From the IMG/VR virus record IMGVR_UViG_3300031565_000146, positions 1 to 38,450 of that record: a stretch of 38,450 nucleotides of DNA; one strand, given 5' to 3'. This DNA comes from a virus. The position numbers and the translations under genes are program-made. Under the pieces are notes generated by a model. The model saw only the letters and a list, made by a program, of their open reading frames with translations. It was not told the DNA's origin and searched no databases. This document shows positions 20,525-30,000 of the stretch, in pieces (positions within the stretch are counted from its first letter, which is position 1; each line of letters begins with the position of its first letter).

Positions 20525-21330
20525 GAGTCCTCCACTGCTCCTGCAGTTTCGATCACACCAAGGCTAGCCGATGGGGTGATGGGGTCAATGGTACCCACCC
20601 AACCGACGACGTTCCTGTGGGCATCATGAAGGGGGGCGGCCGAACCGCGCACCTCAACTTCCCTGCCGGTCACCACGTTTCGGAACCGATAGATCGCCGT
20701 GAACTCAGCAGATTCCTCCACGGCCACGGCCCAAGTCTTGAACACACGGTCACGATCATTGGGGTGCAGGGAGGCAGCCCACCCTTCTCCCAGGGCCTCC
20801 TCGACGGAGAGGCCCGTCACCTTCGAGTAGGCCGGGTTGATGTAGGTGCACCACCCCTGAGCGTTCGTCTCGAACACCGGAGTTTCGAGTGCTCGGTACA
20901 ACTGCCGGATGCGCTCCTTGGCCCCGATCGCTTCGACCAACACCTCCTCGGCGTACTCCGTCAACTTCTCCATCCGCTGATGAGTGTCGGCGAAGCGGGT
21001 GTCGAGGCAGGAGTGGATGTTCTCCAAGGCTTGCTTGATGTCAAGCCGGTCGGCGCTGACCGAGGCCGTCAGCGCTTCTTGACCGTCGTTGAGAGCGTCA
21101 ACCCGGTCGCGCAGCGACGAGCCACCATTGTTCTGCGACACCTTGGCATCGACTACCCCACCAACGACCTTCTCGCTCCACTCGGTGACCGGCTTGCCGA
21201 CGAGTTGACCCCAGAGCCACCTGGCGGGCCTGGTGCGCGAGATCACCCCGAGCGCGGTGAGAACACCGGCCGTCCAGATGGTGGCTTCACCCCAGGTGTG
21301 CCAGAGAGAATGATCGGCCAGGATCAACAC
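20521..21330 (-). CDS. Membrane-anchored PAS-domain protein
   Basis: This 269-residue protein has one N-terminal membrane segment (ATIWTAGVLTALGVIS, residues about 16-31). A basic stop-transfer (RTRPARWLW) and a helical linker with the phage-type NGGSSLRDRVDAL block follow. The C-terminal part (about residues 145-255) is a complete PAS plus PAC domain: ETPVFETNAQGWCTYINPAY, TGLSVEEALGEGW, HPNDRDRVF, IYRFRNVVTGREVEVRGSAA, VVGWVGTIDPIT. PAS domains sense redox state, ligands or light; no cofactor residue is certain here. No kinase or output domain follows. Start is GTG 21330. The 3' end overlaps the holin-like gene, so a role in lysis control is the main hypothesis. Confidence 0.82.
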   Translation of the reverse strand: MLILADHSLWHTWGEATIWTAGVLTALGVISRTRPARWLWGQLVGKPVTEWSEKVVGGVVDAKVSQNNGGSSLRDRVDALNDGQEALTASVSADRLDIKQALENIHSCLDTRFADTHQRMEKLTEYAEEVLVEAIGAKERIRQLYRALETPVFETNAQGWCTYINPAYSKVTGLSVEEALGEGWAASLHPNDRDRVFKTWAVAVEESAEFTAIYRFRNVVTGREVEVRGSAAPLHDAHRNVVGWVGTIDPITPSASLGVIETAGAVEDS

Positions 21331-21333
21331 AAG

Positions 21334-21768
21334 TCATGGCCCCTCGATTGGCGCGACGATGAGATCGATCGACGCCTGGCTCAGCCGATAGTTCGCTCGC
21401 AGAGCGTCAGCCGCTCCGGGCGGCGCCTCGTAATCACCCTGGAACGGGGACGCGGGGACAGCCGGGACGATGGCTTCTGCCGTGGACGATGAGACTCCTG
21501 AGGCGACGAGATCGTCAACCTGTGCTTGGCGATCCGTCTCGATCTGAGCGATCTCAGCCGAAGCAAGCGCCTGAGCGGAGACCCAGGCGTCTCGGGCACC
21601 GACGTGCTGGGCGCGCAGGAGGTCGGCGAACTCAGCCTCGGTCAACTCGGTCGCCCCATTCGGCACCGGGTTGCACTCCGACTGCAGGTTGCCATCGTCA
21701 TCATGAATGCAATGGAAGGTGCCCAACTCCGAGCCGTCCTGCCACCACTTGATCACCTCGGTACTCAT
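21334..21768 (-). CDS. Hypothetical tail-associated protein (144 aa)
   Basis: This 144-residue protein starts MSTEVIKWWQDGSELGTFHC. A beta-rich N-terminal part (HDDDGNLQSECNPVPNGATE) leads to a helical section (LTEAEFADLLRAQHVGARDA, then SAQALASAEIAQIETDRQAQ) and a short C-terminal tail. The pattern V-x-N-G-A-x-x-L-T-x-x-E-F resembles tail fibre assembly or chaperone-type proteins that follow fibre genes, but only weakly. Its ATG overlaps the upstream fibre stop (TGATG). It lies between the fibre genes and the lysis genes. Confidence 0.6.
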   Translation of the reverse strand: MSTEVIKWWQDGSELGTFHCIHDDDGNLQSECNPVPNGATELTEAEFADLLRAQHVGARDAWVSAQALASAEIAQIETDRQAQVDDLVASGVSSSTAEAIVPAVPASPFQGDYEAPPGAADALRANYRLSQASIDLIVAPIEGP

Positions 21769-22664
21769 CAATCCACCGTCCATGCTTCGATGGTCACCGT
21801 GCAACCGAACCGCCACTGCACGGTGTTGCCGCCAACAGGGACAACGCCAGGTCCATTGGCAACCTGCAGGCTTCCGGCGATCTGAGCCGTCACCGTCTGA
21901 CCAGGAGCGAGGGGCAAGCCTCCCGCGCTGTAGACCCGAGGGTGGAAGTCGCCGCCAATCCCGACCCCGGCCCCAGGCGCCAGCGGCGACAGGGTGTGGT
22001 TGTATTCAACGAAGGGGGCCTCTTGGCTGAACCCGCCTGCCGGGTAGTTTCGGTTCTGGTAGACGCCGTGATAGATGTCCCAGCCGTTGCCAAGCCTGTA
22101 GCCAGGGATGCTGGCGTAGGTCAGCCGGAAGATCATGTTCCGACACGTCGTGTTGGTGTACGAGGCCGTAGCCCGCTGCTGCACCTCGATGCCCGGCGTC
22201 TGGTTGGCGGGGAAGCCCCCCGTGCCTCGGTACGCAGCGAAGAAGGCATCGATGTCCACGACCGTCGTGCTGAACCCAGCATCGCTGGCCCCCACGACCC
22301 CAGGGGCCGGTGACCCAGAGTTGGCAGAGACGTAGGCGGCCTGATGGTCGGCGGCGTAGAGGCCGCTGGCGGTGTGGCCGATGGCGTTGCATGCCGACGG
22401 GTTCAACTTGACGTAGAGGCCGTTGCCGTCGCAGTCGAGGCCACGGGCCGTGTCGTAGTCCAGGCCGAGGTCGAGTTGGTTGGCGCCGTTGATCACCGCG
22501 CTGATGCCACACCCGGCCCCACCAAGGTTGATGCCAACACCTTCGTTGGGGGTGCAGACCAGACCGCCATCGGGGTCCAAGATGACAGCACCCGTCAACT
22601 TGTTGTCTCCGGTGATCTCAAGATCAAGGGAGCACGAATCCTCAACGCATGGAACGGTAGCCAT
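21768..22664 (-). CDS. Tail fibre/minor tail protein (298 aa)
   Basis: This 298-residue protein starts MATVPCVEDSCSLDLEITGD. The first half has fibre-like strand repeats with LD, GLYV and Cys pairs (GGLVCTPNEGVGINLGGAGC, LDCDGNGLYVKLNPSACN, SGLYAADHQAAYVS). The second half looks like a compact jelly-roll-type head domain (NTTCRNMIFRLTYASIPGYR, NGWDIYHGVYQNRNYPAGGF, PLAPGQTVTAQIAGSLQVAN, VQWRFGCTVTIEAWTVD). It resembles the C-terminal part of the protein at 23041-24204, and both probably form distal fibre tips that contact the host. Start ATG 22664 overlaps the preceding stop (TGATG). Confidence 0.68.
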   Translation of the reverse strand: MATVPCVEDSCSLDLEITGDNKLTGAVILDPDGGLVCTPNEGVGINLGGAGCGISAVINGANQLDLGLDYDTARGLDCDGNGLYVKLNPSACNAIGHTASGLYAADHQAAYVSANSGSPAPGVVGASDAGFSTTVVDIDAFFAAYRGTGGFPANQTPGIEVQQRATASYTNTTCRNMIFRLTYASIPGYRLGNGWDIYHGVYQNRNYPAGGFSQEAPFVEYNHTLSPLAPGAGVGIGGDFHPRVYSAGGLPLAPGQTVTAQIAGSLQVANGPGVVPVGGNTVQWRFGCTVTIEAWTVD

Positions 22665-23044
22665 CAGGGGCCTCCCGGCGTCCAGGCAGCATCGATGGCA
22701 GCGATCCACTCCTGGGCGAGATCGGAGTGATGCTGCTGGGCGGCGGCGTCGATGTTCAGGGCATCCTGCACCTCGGGTGAAAGCGCGAGGTTGGCATCCG
22801 CCGTTGCCTTGGCAGCGACGTAGCCGTCCCTGACCGCCTGGACGTACTCGTCGGTCTTGGTCTGCAGGTCGGCCGGGGCCGTGCCCCCGCCAGCATCGAG
22901 AGCCGCCAGCATGGCCGTCGCTCCATCGAGAGCAGCCTGCTGTGGCTCGATCTTGATGTTGATGTCCTGAGCCAGCCGCTTGGTGATCTCGGCCATGACC
23001 CGAACGCAGTCCTGCTGGTAGTAGGCGTCGTCTGCGGTGCTCAT
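22664..23044 (-). CDS. Hypothetical helical protein between fibre genes (126 aa)
   Basis: This 126-residue protein is nearly all helix (DAYYQQDCVRVMAEITKRLA, AALDGATAMLAALDAGGGTA, DEYVQAVRDGYVAAKATADA, AQQHHSDLAQEWIAAIDAAW). It has no signal peptide, membrane span or cysteine pair. Both ends overlap fibre genes (ATGA at 23041-23044, TGATG at 22664), so it is made with them. A chaperone or structural connector for the fibres is a fair guess, but the sequence has no recognised family. Confidence 0.62.
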   Translation of the reverse strand: MSTADDAYYQQDCVRVMAEITKRLAQDINIKIEPQQAALDGATAMLAALDAGGGTAPADLQTKTDEYVQAVRDGYVAAKATADANLALSPEVQDALNIDAAAQQHHSDLAQEWIAAIDAAWTPGGP

Positions 23045-24204
23045 GGCAAGCCGATCCTCGTGGCCTGGAAGAAGGGGAGGCCACCATTGAAGGGGGACGG
23101 AACGAACGTACCGTACACCGGGCCGGTGTCGAGAGTCGCTCCTGGGAAGGCCCCGTTGTAGTCCTCAGCCACGAACTCAACACCGATCACATCGAGGTCG
23201 TTGAGCAAGATGGTGCGAGAGATGTGCAGGTACGGGGTGTTGAAGGCGACGGCGGAGGTGCTGTACCTGACGCCAGCACTCTGCCCGATGCCATCGCCGG
23301 GGCGTCCCGAGGTGTCGCCGCGAAACAGGCGAAGCCGGAGGATCATGTCACCAGCCGAGATGGGGTTCAGCGACCATCCTGGGTGCGTTGCCTGGATGAG
23401 ATAGACGCCAGCCCCTCCAACGGGAACTTCGATCGTGGTGTTGGCGTAAGCCCCGGTCGCTCCACAGAGGTGAGGAAGAAGGCCAATGGCCTCCTCCACC
23501 GCGTCGTAGTCGATGAGGGCGGAGGAAGGGGTGTTGATCGCCGCGGGGGGCAGGACGGTGGGACACACGCCGTTGTGAACGATGGTGGCTCGGTAGTCCA
23601 CCGCCGCCTGGGCGACGGCTGGAACGAAAGCCCCGCTCGGGCGACACTGCAGGGTGTTGCCAACGTCGCCCGAGACGATCAGGCTCGGGATCATCGGATC
23701 TCCGGCAGTCCCCTCGCCGTTCAACTCCACGCAGTCGGTATCGCCCGTGTAGAGCCGTGCCCGGAGTCCCACGTTGGGGTCGGGTGAAGCGACACACTCA
23801 AGCAAGTTCGAGGGATCAACCGAGACGACCGGAGTAGCCGTAACGGGGTCGCCCGCCGTGCCGATGCCGTCGAGATCGATGCAGTCCGTGTCGGCGACCA
23901 CGATCTCTGAGGGCGGGACATAGAGGCCGTCGATGTTGCACGCGAGGCGGTTGTCGGCAAGCGGATCGACCTCAACGCTGATCTCGGCGGGGACCACCGA
24001 GTCATCGACGGTGATGCAGTCGCCAGCGGCGGGAGGCTCGACCAGGAGTCCGTCGTCGCCGCAGACCGCCTGGTTGTTGGCCGCCGGATCGATGTCGAGG
24101 TTCACTCGGTAGGGCGCGCCGGGGTTCCCGTTGCCAACGATGGCGGTGCAGTCACCGTCAACGATGACGCAGTTGCATTCTGAGACACATCCACACCGCG
24201 CCAT
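23041..24204 (-). CDS. Tail fibre/minor tail protein with repeated strand units (387 aa)
   Basis: This 387-residue protein begins MARCGCVSECNCVIVDGDCT, so it is cysteine-rich at the start. Three to four units of about 40-45 residues then repeat: GDCITVDDSVVPAEISVEVD...NIDGLYVPP, TDCIDLDGIGTAGDPVTATP...VSVDPSN, and TDCVELNGEGTAGDPMIPSL...PSGAFVPA. This GxGTAGDP...GLYVP pattern is common in actinophage tail proteins and suggests a beta-helical or trimeric shaft. The C-terminal about 180 residues are a beta-rich head (AYANTTIEVPVGGAGVYLIQ, FRGDTSGRPGDGIGQSAG, SPFNGGLPFFQATRIGLP). It is probably a receptor-contacting fibre. Confidence 0.72.
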   Translation of the reverse strand: MARCGCVSECNCVIVDGDCTAIVGNGNPGAPYRVNLDIDPAANNQAVCGDDGLLVEPPAAGDCITVDDSVVPAEISVEVDPLADNRLACNIDGLYVPPSEIVVADTDCIDLDGIGTAGDPVTATPVVSVDPSNLLECVASPDPNVGLRARLYTGDTDCVELNGEGTAGDPMIPSLIVSGDVGNTLQCRPSGAFVPAVAQAAVDYRATIVHNGVCPTVLPPAAINTPSSALIDYDAVEEAIGLLPHLCGATGAYANTTIEVPVGGAGVYLIQATHPGWSLNPISAGDMILRLRLFRGDTSGRPGDGIGQSAGVRYSTSAVAFNTPYLHISRTILLNDLDVIGVEFVAEDYNGAFPGATLDTGPVYGTFVPSPFNGGLPFFQATRIGLP

Positions 24205-24246
24205 TCGGCGGTCCTCCTCGGGTCCTGACTCTCTAGTGTAGCCCGA

Positions 24247-24438
24247 CTACTTGGTGCCGATCTCAGGTCCCAGCGAACCTGTTGGGACGTAGAGGAAATG
24301 GAGTCCTCCGCTGACCTCTGCCATGATCCACCCAGGGTCGGGCGGGCAGCATCCTGGTTGCTCGACAGCACGAAGGCGCCGATCAAGTTCGGCGATGCGG
24401 GCATTGAGGCTGGTGATCTCGTTGGCGCGGTACGACAT
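24247..24438 (-). CDS. Small coiled-coil tail-region protein (63 aa)
   Basis: This 63-residue protein starts MSYRANEITSLNARIAELDR. A 25-residue amphipathic helix (heptads I-x-x-L-x-x-R-I-x-x-L) is followed by a cysteine pair (GCCPPDPGW) and a beta-rich end (GGLHFLYVPTGSLGPEIGTK). It looks like a trimer-forming clip or a fibre-attachment piece. A ribosome binding site AGGAGAG precedes ATG 24438. It sits between the minor tail and fibre genes, consistent with a structural role; I do not recognise a named family. Confidence 0.65.
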   Translation of the reverse strand: MSYRANEITSLNARIAELDRRLRAVEQPGCCPPDPGWIMAEVSGGLHFLYVPTGSLGPEIGTK

Positions 24439-24445
24439 TGCTCTC

Positions 24446-26005
24446 CTAGGTGATCACCACTGTGCTACCAGAGTCGTCCCCGGCGGTGTTGCCGAGCGGC
24501 TGTAGGTCGATAGCGACAGTACCATCGAAGTTGACCGTGACCTTCTGCAAGCGGAAATCGTTCACGACCTGGCGACAAGTGGCCTGGCTGTCAACTCGCA
24601 GACGCATGCCGGGGATCAACTGCTCCAAGGTGATCGGCGCAGTCGTCTTGAGTCCCGCTCCGCTGGGAGTCTCGATGAAGAAGGCATCCTTGAGCAGATC
24701 GACGCGGGTCTTGGCGGCCAACGCTGCCGTGGCCTCATCTTCGATGTCCGGCTCATCGAACACCCTGACGATGTGCCCGTAGTAGTCAAGGTAGGCCGCT
24801 TCCGCGTAGGCGGTTGCCTGGACCCCCTTGCCCTTGACCACCACGACGGTGGCCTGGTCGTTGCCGCGCTGGCGGATCTTCGGTGGGGTGGTCCAATGCT
24901 CATCGAGGAGCGTGACGTAGGGCTGGGCGTCTACTTCCTCTCCGCCGACAAGGACGTAGCGGCCGTAGGCGGTGTAGTCGATGCCGGTCTTGGCCAACTC
25001 ATCGATGGCGTCGGCGACGTACTGGTAGTTGTTCTTCGTGTACGAACGCGTCCCAGCCACCCCCGTCGGGCTGGTGACGAGTTGGATGTTGGGGGTCGGG
25101 TCAGGCGCCATGGCGGCGGCGTTCAAGCCGATGAGGATGTCGGTCAAGTCATCGCCAACGAAGGTCAGGTCGGGCACCACTCGGCGGTCCCACCACGAGG
25201 TGATGTCGTCGGCGTCCAACTTGATCGCGCCGTACTCGAACGCCACGTCGGTCACCGGACCACACCAGGCGTCGCGACCATCGCGGTAGACAAGGATCTC
25301 CGTCGCCCATGTTCGGATGTCGTCCCACCCCTCACAGCAGAGTTCACCGCCGCGCCCGGTGACGATGCCATCCATCGTCAACTCCGAGGTGCCATCGAGG
25401 ACGCGAGTGAACTGACCACTAGTGGGCTTCAACTCGGCGATCACCGTCCTCGCCCCCTTCGACACGAGCATCACCCTCAGGTCGTTGCCGTCACCAAGGA
25501 GGCCGCCGGGGCGACAAGAAGTGAATCCCTGGATGTCGAGGGGCACGGGGCAGAGCAACTCGCATTCGCAGTCCACCTGGATCGTGTTGATCAGGGTGCG
25601 AAGTCCCTCGGGGTCCTCGTACACCTCGATGGCCCACGCTTGCCCGCAAGGCAGTTGCATCACGATGCACTGCTGCTCGTCGGCTACGAGGTTCAGGATG
25701 GTCGATTCGGCCGTCTCGGGGTTGACGATCTCGACGGTGGCCGCCGCTCCGATAGCAGTCACGCAGATTTCGATGGTGGCGTTGCACCCAGCGTCGGCAC
25801 CAGCCTCGAACTCGACTTCGATGACCGGCTCAGGGGGCACATCGCCCTCGGCGGCCAACACCTCGATGACCGTCTGAGAGGCGCGAGCGTCGGCCGCTAC
25901 GCCAGAAGCGAGGACCTCGACGGCCTCCTGGGAGACGCGGGCGTCGGCTTCCGTGCCGGAAGCCAGCACCTCAAGGGCCTCCTGAGAGACGCGGGCGTCG
26001 GCCAT
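24446..26005 (-). CDS. Minor tail protein with baseplate-like Gp37 domain
   Basis: This 519-residue protein starts with three tandem 18-residue repeats (see the separate entry). A cysteine-containing beta domain follows (FEAGADAGCNATIEICVTAI, MQLPCGQAWAIEVYEDPEGL, VDCECELLCPVPLDIQGFTS). A long C-terminal region (about residues 180-515) resembles the ReqiPepy6 Gp37-like / phage baseplate hub type: FTRVLDGTSELTM, TEILVYRDGRDAWCGPVTDV, DDITSWWDRRVV, then LIPGMRLRVDSQ and a final strand pair. Such proteins join the tail tube to fibres. Start ATG 26005 lies three bases after the preceding TAA. It is the main hub candidate in this tail. Confidence 0.78.
   Translation of the reverse strand: MADARVSQEALEVLASGTEADARVSQEAVEVLASGVAADARASQTVIEVLAAEGDVPPEPVIEVEFEAGADAGCNATIEICVTAIGAAATVEIVNPETAESTILNLVADEQQCIVMQLPCGQAWAIEVYEDPEGLRTLINTIQVDCECELLCPVPLDIQGFTSCRPGGLLGDGNDLRVMLVSKGARTVIAELKPTSGQFTRVLDGTSELTMDGIVTGRGGELCCEGWDDIRTWATEILVYRDGRDAWCGPVTDVAFEYGAIKLDADDITSWWDRRVVPDLTFVGDDLTDILIGLNAAAMAPDPTPNIQLVTSPTGVAGTRSYTKNNYQYVADAIDELAKTGIDYTAYGRYVLVGGEEVDAQPYVTLLDEHWTTPPKIRQRGNDQATVVVVKGKGVQATAYAEAAYLDYYGHIVRVFDEPDIEDEATAALAAKTRVDLLKDAFFIETPSGAGLKTTAPITLEQLIPGMRLRVDSQATCRQVVNDFRLQKVTVNFDGTVAIDLQPLGNTAGDDSGSTVVIT
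25841..26002 (-). repeat. Three tandem 18-residue ARVSQ repeats
   Basis: Residues 2-55 of the hub protein are three 18-residue units: ADARVSQEALEVLASGTE, ADARVSQEAVEVLASGVA and ADARASQTVIEVLAAEGD. The first two are almost identical. ARVSQxxxEVL motifs occur singly in other actinophage tail proteins, but a tandem set is less usual and could vary in copy number. Confidence 0.85.
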
Positions 26006-26008
26006 GGC

Positions 26009-27049
26009 TTACGGCCTGACTTCGATACCGAACTCGGCTGCGTCAACCTCTGCCTCGGTCCACGCGACCCCCGTCGCCGGGGAAACGTCCAGAGGGTCCT
26101 CGTAGTAGGCGTACTGCTCGGCCAGATTGTGGTCCGGGTTCGGGTAGTCAGCCCCACCGATTCGCTGGAAGGTGCGCGAAGCGATTGGGTCCGTGTCGGT
26201 CTTGCGGGAGTATTGGACCACTTGCAATCCGAGAACCGTTTCGCCTGGATCGAGAGCGAGGGCCTGGAACCCGTAGGAGTCCTTCGTGCCCACCACCCCA
26301 TCCTCGACAAAGGAGGTGTCGCCGTCAGGATCAACCTCATCCACATAGGTGTAGTTATTGACGGAAGTGCTTGCGGTGTTGGTCCAATCGCTGTAGTTCC
26401 CGTCAGCGTCGGGGTGGCGCGCCAGAACGCGCGAGGGGCCAAGGAAGTCGTTGTTGGAGGCCCCGTCGGTGCTGCAGATGTAGATGTTGTCGAGATACTT
26501 GGTGGAGACCGATTGGTCGGCACTCTGGAACAACACGTTGTCGAGGACTGCGGTGCCACCGTTCTGCGTATCGCCCATGAAGGAAAGGTGCTCGACGCCA
26601 TCGACGTTCATGACGATCTCGCCACCCACGTCGGCGATCCGACACCTGAACTCAAGGTGATGCCACTCGGTGCGGTCGGCGAGCGCAAGCGTCCCGACGG
26701 CGACCACGGTGGACCCGCGACGGACCTCGAACACTGACAGCGCGAGGTCGAAGTGGACGCTGAGGTGGACGCGCGCTCCTTCCCTGAAATGGAGAAGCAG
26801 GTGATCGCCAGCAGTGCCGACGAGGTTCTCGAACTTGTTGTGGAAGCCCACCACGACCCCGGAGACGCCGAAGGTGTTCTTCGAGAACCTTGCCAGATGC
26901 CCCATGGAGAGGCCGTTGGGGCCATCCTTGGCGGCGGTCGGGCCAACGGTCAACCCGGTACCGAACGACACCGAGTCCCACTTGCTGGCGAACTCTGGCG
27001 GATTGGTACCGAGGTAGTGATCGAATGAATCAACGAACAAGAGCGACAT
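26009..27049 (-). CDS. LamG/concanavalin A-like tail protein (346 aa)
   Basis: This 346-residue protein starts MSLLFVDSFDHYLGTNPPEF. Its first about 200 residues form a concanavalin-like (LamG) beta sandwich: FDHY, KWDSVSFGTGLTVGPTAAKD, FSKNTFGVSGVVVGFHNKFE, TEWHHLEFRCRIADVGGEIV. The FDSFDHY and WHHLEF motifs are typical. The C-terminal part is a strand-rich domain (NNDFLGPSRVLARHPDADGN, KDSYGFQALALDPGETVLGL, QVVQYSRKTDTDPIASRTFQ). This architecture is usual for actinophage tail proteins that bind sugars on the host surface. ATG 27049 lies eight bases after the preceding stop. The ARVSQ repeats, often at the end of such proteins, here open the next gene instead. Confidence 0.82.
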   Translation of the reverse strand: MSLLFVDSFDHYLGTNPPEFASKWDSVSFGTGLTVGPTAAKDGPNGLSMGHLARFSKNTFGVSGVVVGFHNKFENLVGTAGDHLLLHFREGARVHLSVHFDLALSVFEVRRGSTVVAVGTLALADRTEWHHLEFRCRIADVGGEIVMNVDGVEHLSFMGDTQNGGTAVLDNVLFQSADQSVSTKYLDNIYICSTDGASNNDFLGPSRVLARHPDADGNYSDWTNTASTSVNNYTYVDEVDPDGDTSFVEDGVVGTKDSYGFQALALDPGETVLGLQVVQYSRKTDTDPIASRTFQRIGGADYPNPDHNLAEQYAYYEDPLDVSPATGVAWTEAEVDAAEFGIEVRP

Positions 27050-27057
27050 AGCAACCC

Positions 27058-30000
27058 CTACCACCCGGAAGCGACGTACCTGCCGACCGCTCCAACGCTC
27101 ACCATAGCATCTGCGGCCGTGTTCCTGCAGTCCGCCTGAGCCACGATGCAGAACGTGGAGCACTGACCGATGTCGAACCACCCGAAGGGCTTGCCGTCAC
27201 CGGAGAAGATGTACCGAAGCGCGTTGACGGTACGCCCGCTGGACAGAACCAACTGAGCGATGCGCTGCCGCGAGTCAATGATCAACTTGGAGTTCTTGGG
27301 CAACTGAGGCACCAGGATCGTGGCGCATGGGTCGCGGCAGTCCCAGAAGTCGTCGGCCGGATCGCACGGGCACGGGACCTTCTCGCCGAAGGGGTTGCGG
27401 TACGCCTCGATCTTGAGGTTCCGCATCTCCTCGGAGCCGGTCTGGACCTCGACGTAGGTCGTGGCCTCGTTCCAATCCGCCGGGTTGGTGAAGGTGCAGC
27501 ACACCCGTGCCTGCTCCCACGGCTCACAGAAGCACTCCCCCGCGGTGAACAGCGTGGGGGGAGGAGGCTGGACCGGGAACGGCCCACAGTCGGGGACGAA
27601 CTCGTCGTAGGGGACCTCAACCAACTGCTTGATCGGGCTGAGGTCTTGCTCGGCACCGTTGACCGTGGCGATGTAGAGCGTGCAGTTCTCTGGCGGGAAA
27701 ACACCCTCTGGGTCGTAGTCCCAACCGATCGGCTCCCAACTGCGGCTGTTGGGGAACCCGAAGGAGATCCCGTTGTCGTGCATCCACTGGATCTGCAGGT
27801 AGTTGGTGTCGGACTCCGGCACGTCAGCGAAGAAGGGGGGCAGCGACGGGACGAAGATCGGCACCACGAACGGCGGGCTTCCGGCGTTGCGGTAGAAGAA
27901 GGAGGCCATGGCCTGGCGCGAGGTGGGATCGGTCGGTCGGAAGGTGCCGTCGCCAAACCCGAACACGATTCCGTTGGCGGCACACCACTCGATCTGCAGG
28001 TAAAAGGGGTGGATCGGGGAGACATCCGTGAAGGTTTGGACGGCTGGGGGCACGAAGGGGGGGGCGCCGTTCTGGTTGTAGAACGCTACGGCCGCTGCCT
28101 GGCGGCTGAGGTCGGTGTCAGGAAGGAAATTGGGACCGGGGACCCCGGTCATGATGCCGACGGAGTTGACCCATTCGATCTCAAGGTACTGAGCATCAGT
28201 GAGGGGCACGTCGAGGAAGGTCGGCACGCCCGGCGGGATGAACGGGGGCGACCCGGCCTCGCGGTAGAAGGTGAGGGCGGCCGTGCGGCGCAACAAGTCG
28301 TTAGTGGGCTGGAACGTGCTATCCGCGTACCCAAAGAAGATCCCCTGGTCGTGGGACCACTCGATCTCGGTGAAGAAGGGGTATGTCGATGGGACATCGA
28401 CGAAGGTCGGGTACTCGTTCGCGTAGCGGTAGAAGGTGATGGCCGCAGCCCGACGAGTCAGGCAGTCGGTGGGGCGGAAGGTCCCGTCGGGGTACCCAAG
28501 GAAGATGCCCTCAGAGTGGCTCCACTCGATCTCCAAGTAGAAGCCATCTCCCGTTCCGACATCGGAGAACGACGGCGTGGCGGGAGGCACGAAGGCGGGA
28601 CTTCCGGCGTCGCGGTAGTAGGTGGTGGCGGCGACCTGGCGGGAGACAGGGGTCTCGGGGCGGAAGGTCCCGTCGGGGTAGCCGTTGAGCAGCCCCACTG
28701 AAAAGGCCCACTCGATCTCCAAGTAGAACTGGTTGGAGGTGAGCAGATCGGGGAACGACGGCGTGGCGGGAGGCACGAAAGGCGGCGACCCGTTGTAGCG
28801 GTAGAAGAAGGCCGCCCACGACTGACGCGTGGTGCACCTGGCGGGCAAGTAGTCCGTGTCGCAGACGATATTGATGGGGCACTGCGTCGGATCGGCCGGG
28901 CACGACCCCTCGTCAGCGATCACGCAGATTTCGGCGATCTCAACGCAGTCGCACTCAGGGAACGCCGGGAGGTCGCCGCTCCAACGGATCGGCTCCCAGG
29001 TGGTCGATCCGGTCCCCTCGTCGTAGATCACGCGGATCAAGCAGTTGTTGTTGTCGGAGACGCAACCCTCCTGGGTCACGTTGGTACTGACCGAGGACGC
29101 TCCTCCCGAAAGCGAAACGTCGAAACCAGCAGCGCTCGCCGGTTCGCCCAACACCCCCGTGAAGAAGGTGACGGTGTAGGGGGTCGTACCGCCGTCATCG
29201 CCAGGGCCGCCCGTGACCAAGACATCCCCAGGGTCGATGTTGGAGAGTCCCTCGATGGCGCCCTGCAGGGTGGCGGCTGACGCCGTGGCGTTCACGTTGA
29301 CGTTCTGGACCGACCCGTTCGCGTCCACGAAGATGGCCCATTGGCCGCCGGTCGCATCGACCGTGAACTCAACGATCTCATCCTGTGTCTCGGGGCACTC
29401 CCCGCAGGTCCCGCCGAACAGAACGACCAGATCACAGAACTTCGGAGGGAACCCGTCGCTCAACTCGAAGTTGAGGGGAATCCACGTCTTGTCGTCATAG
29501 AGGCCGATGATGCAGGGGTTGTCGTCAGTGGCACTACCCGTGCAGTCGGTGTTCTCGTCGGGGTCGTACTCCACCACCTCGTTGATGTCGAGGGAGCAAT
29601 CGATCGGCGGGCATCCATCCTCGGCGACATCCCACCCGACCGGGCACCAGGCGCCGTCGTGGAGAACGTCGATTGGGCACGTCGGGCGCGTCGTCTCGAC
29701 CTCAACGAACTTGGTGGCGTCCTCGGTCGAGCAGGAGTTGCACAACTTGCGGAGGTCGAGGCAGTAGCAGTTGTCGAGATCGAACGTCTGGTCCTGAATG
29801 CACCAGTCGATGTCGGAGAAGATGTAGGGGAACTCAGAGCACAGAGTGAACTGCACCTTGATGTTCACGCAGCCGCAGTCGTTCGAGCAGCACGTCCCCC
29901 TGCGCTCGATCACCTTGGGGCCGTCGGTGATCCCGACGCGGTGCATCAGGCGAACGTAGTCCTCGGGGTTGTAACCCGAGAGCGTCTCGAAGCAGCGAAC

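Noticed and set aside
24773-26737. Long + strand open frame (about 650 codons) opposite two tail genes
   Set aside because: Antisense to the hub and LamG genes, which have recognisable domains; its repeats mirror the ARVSQ repeats.
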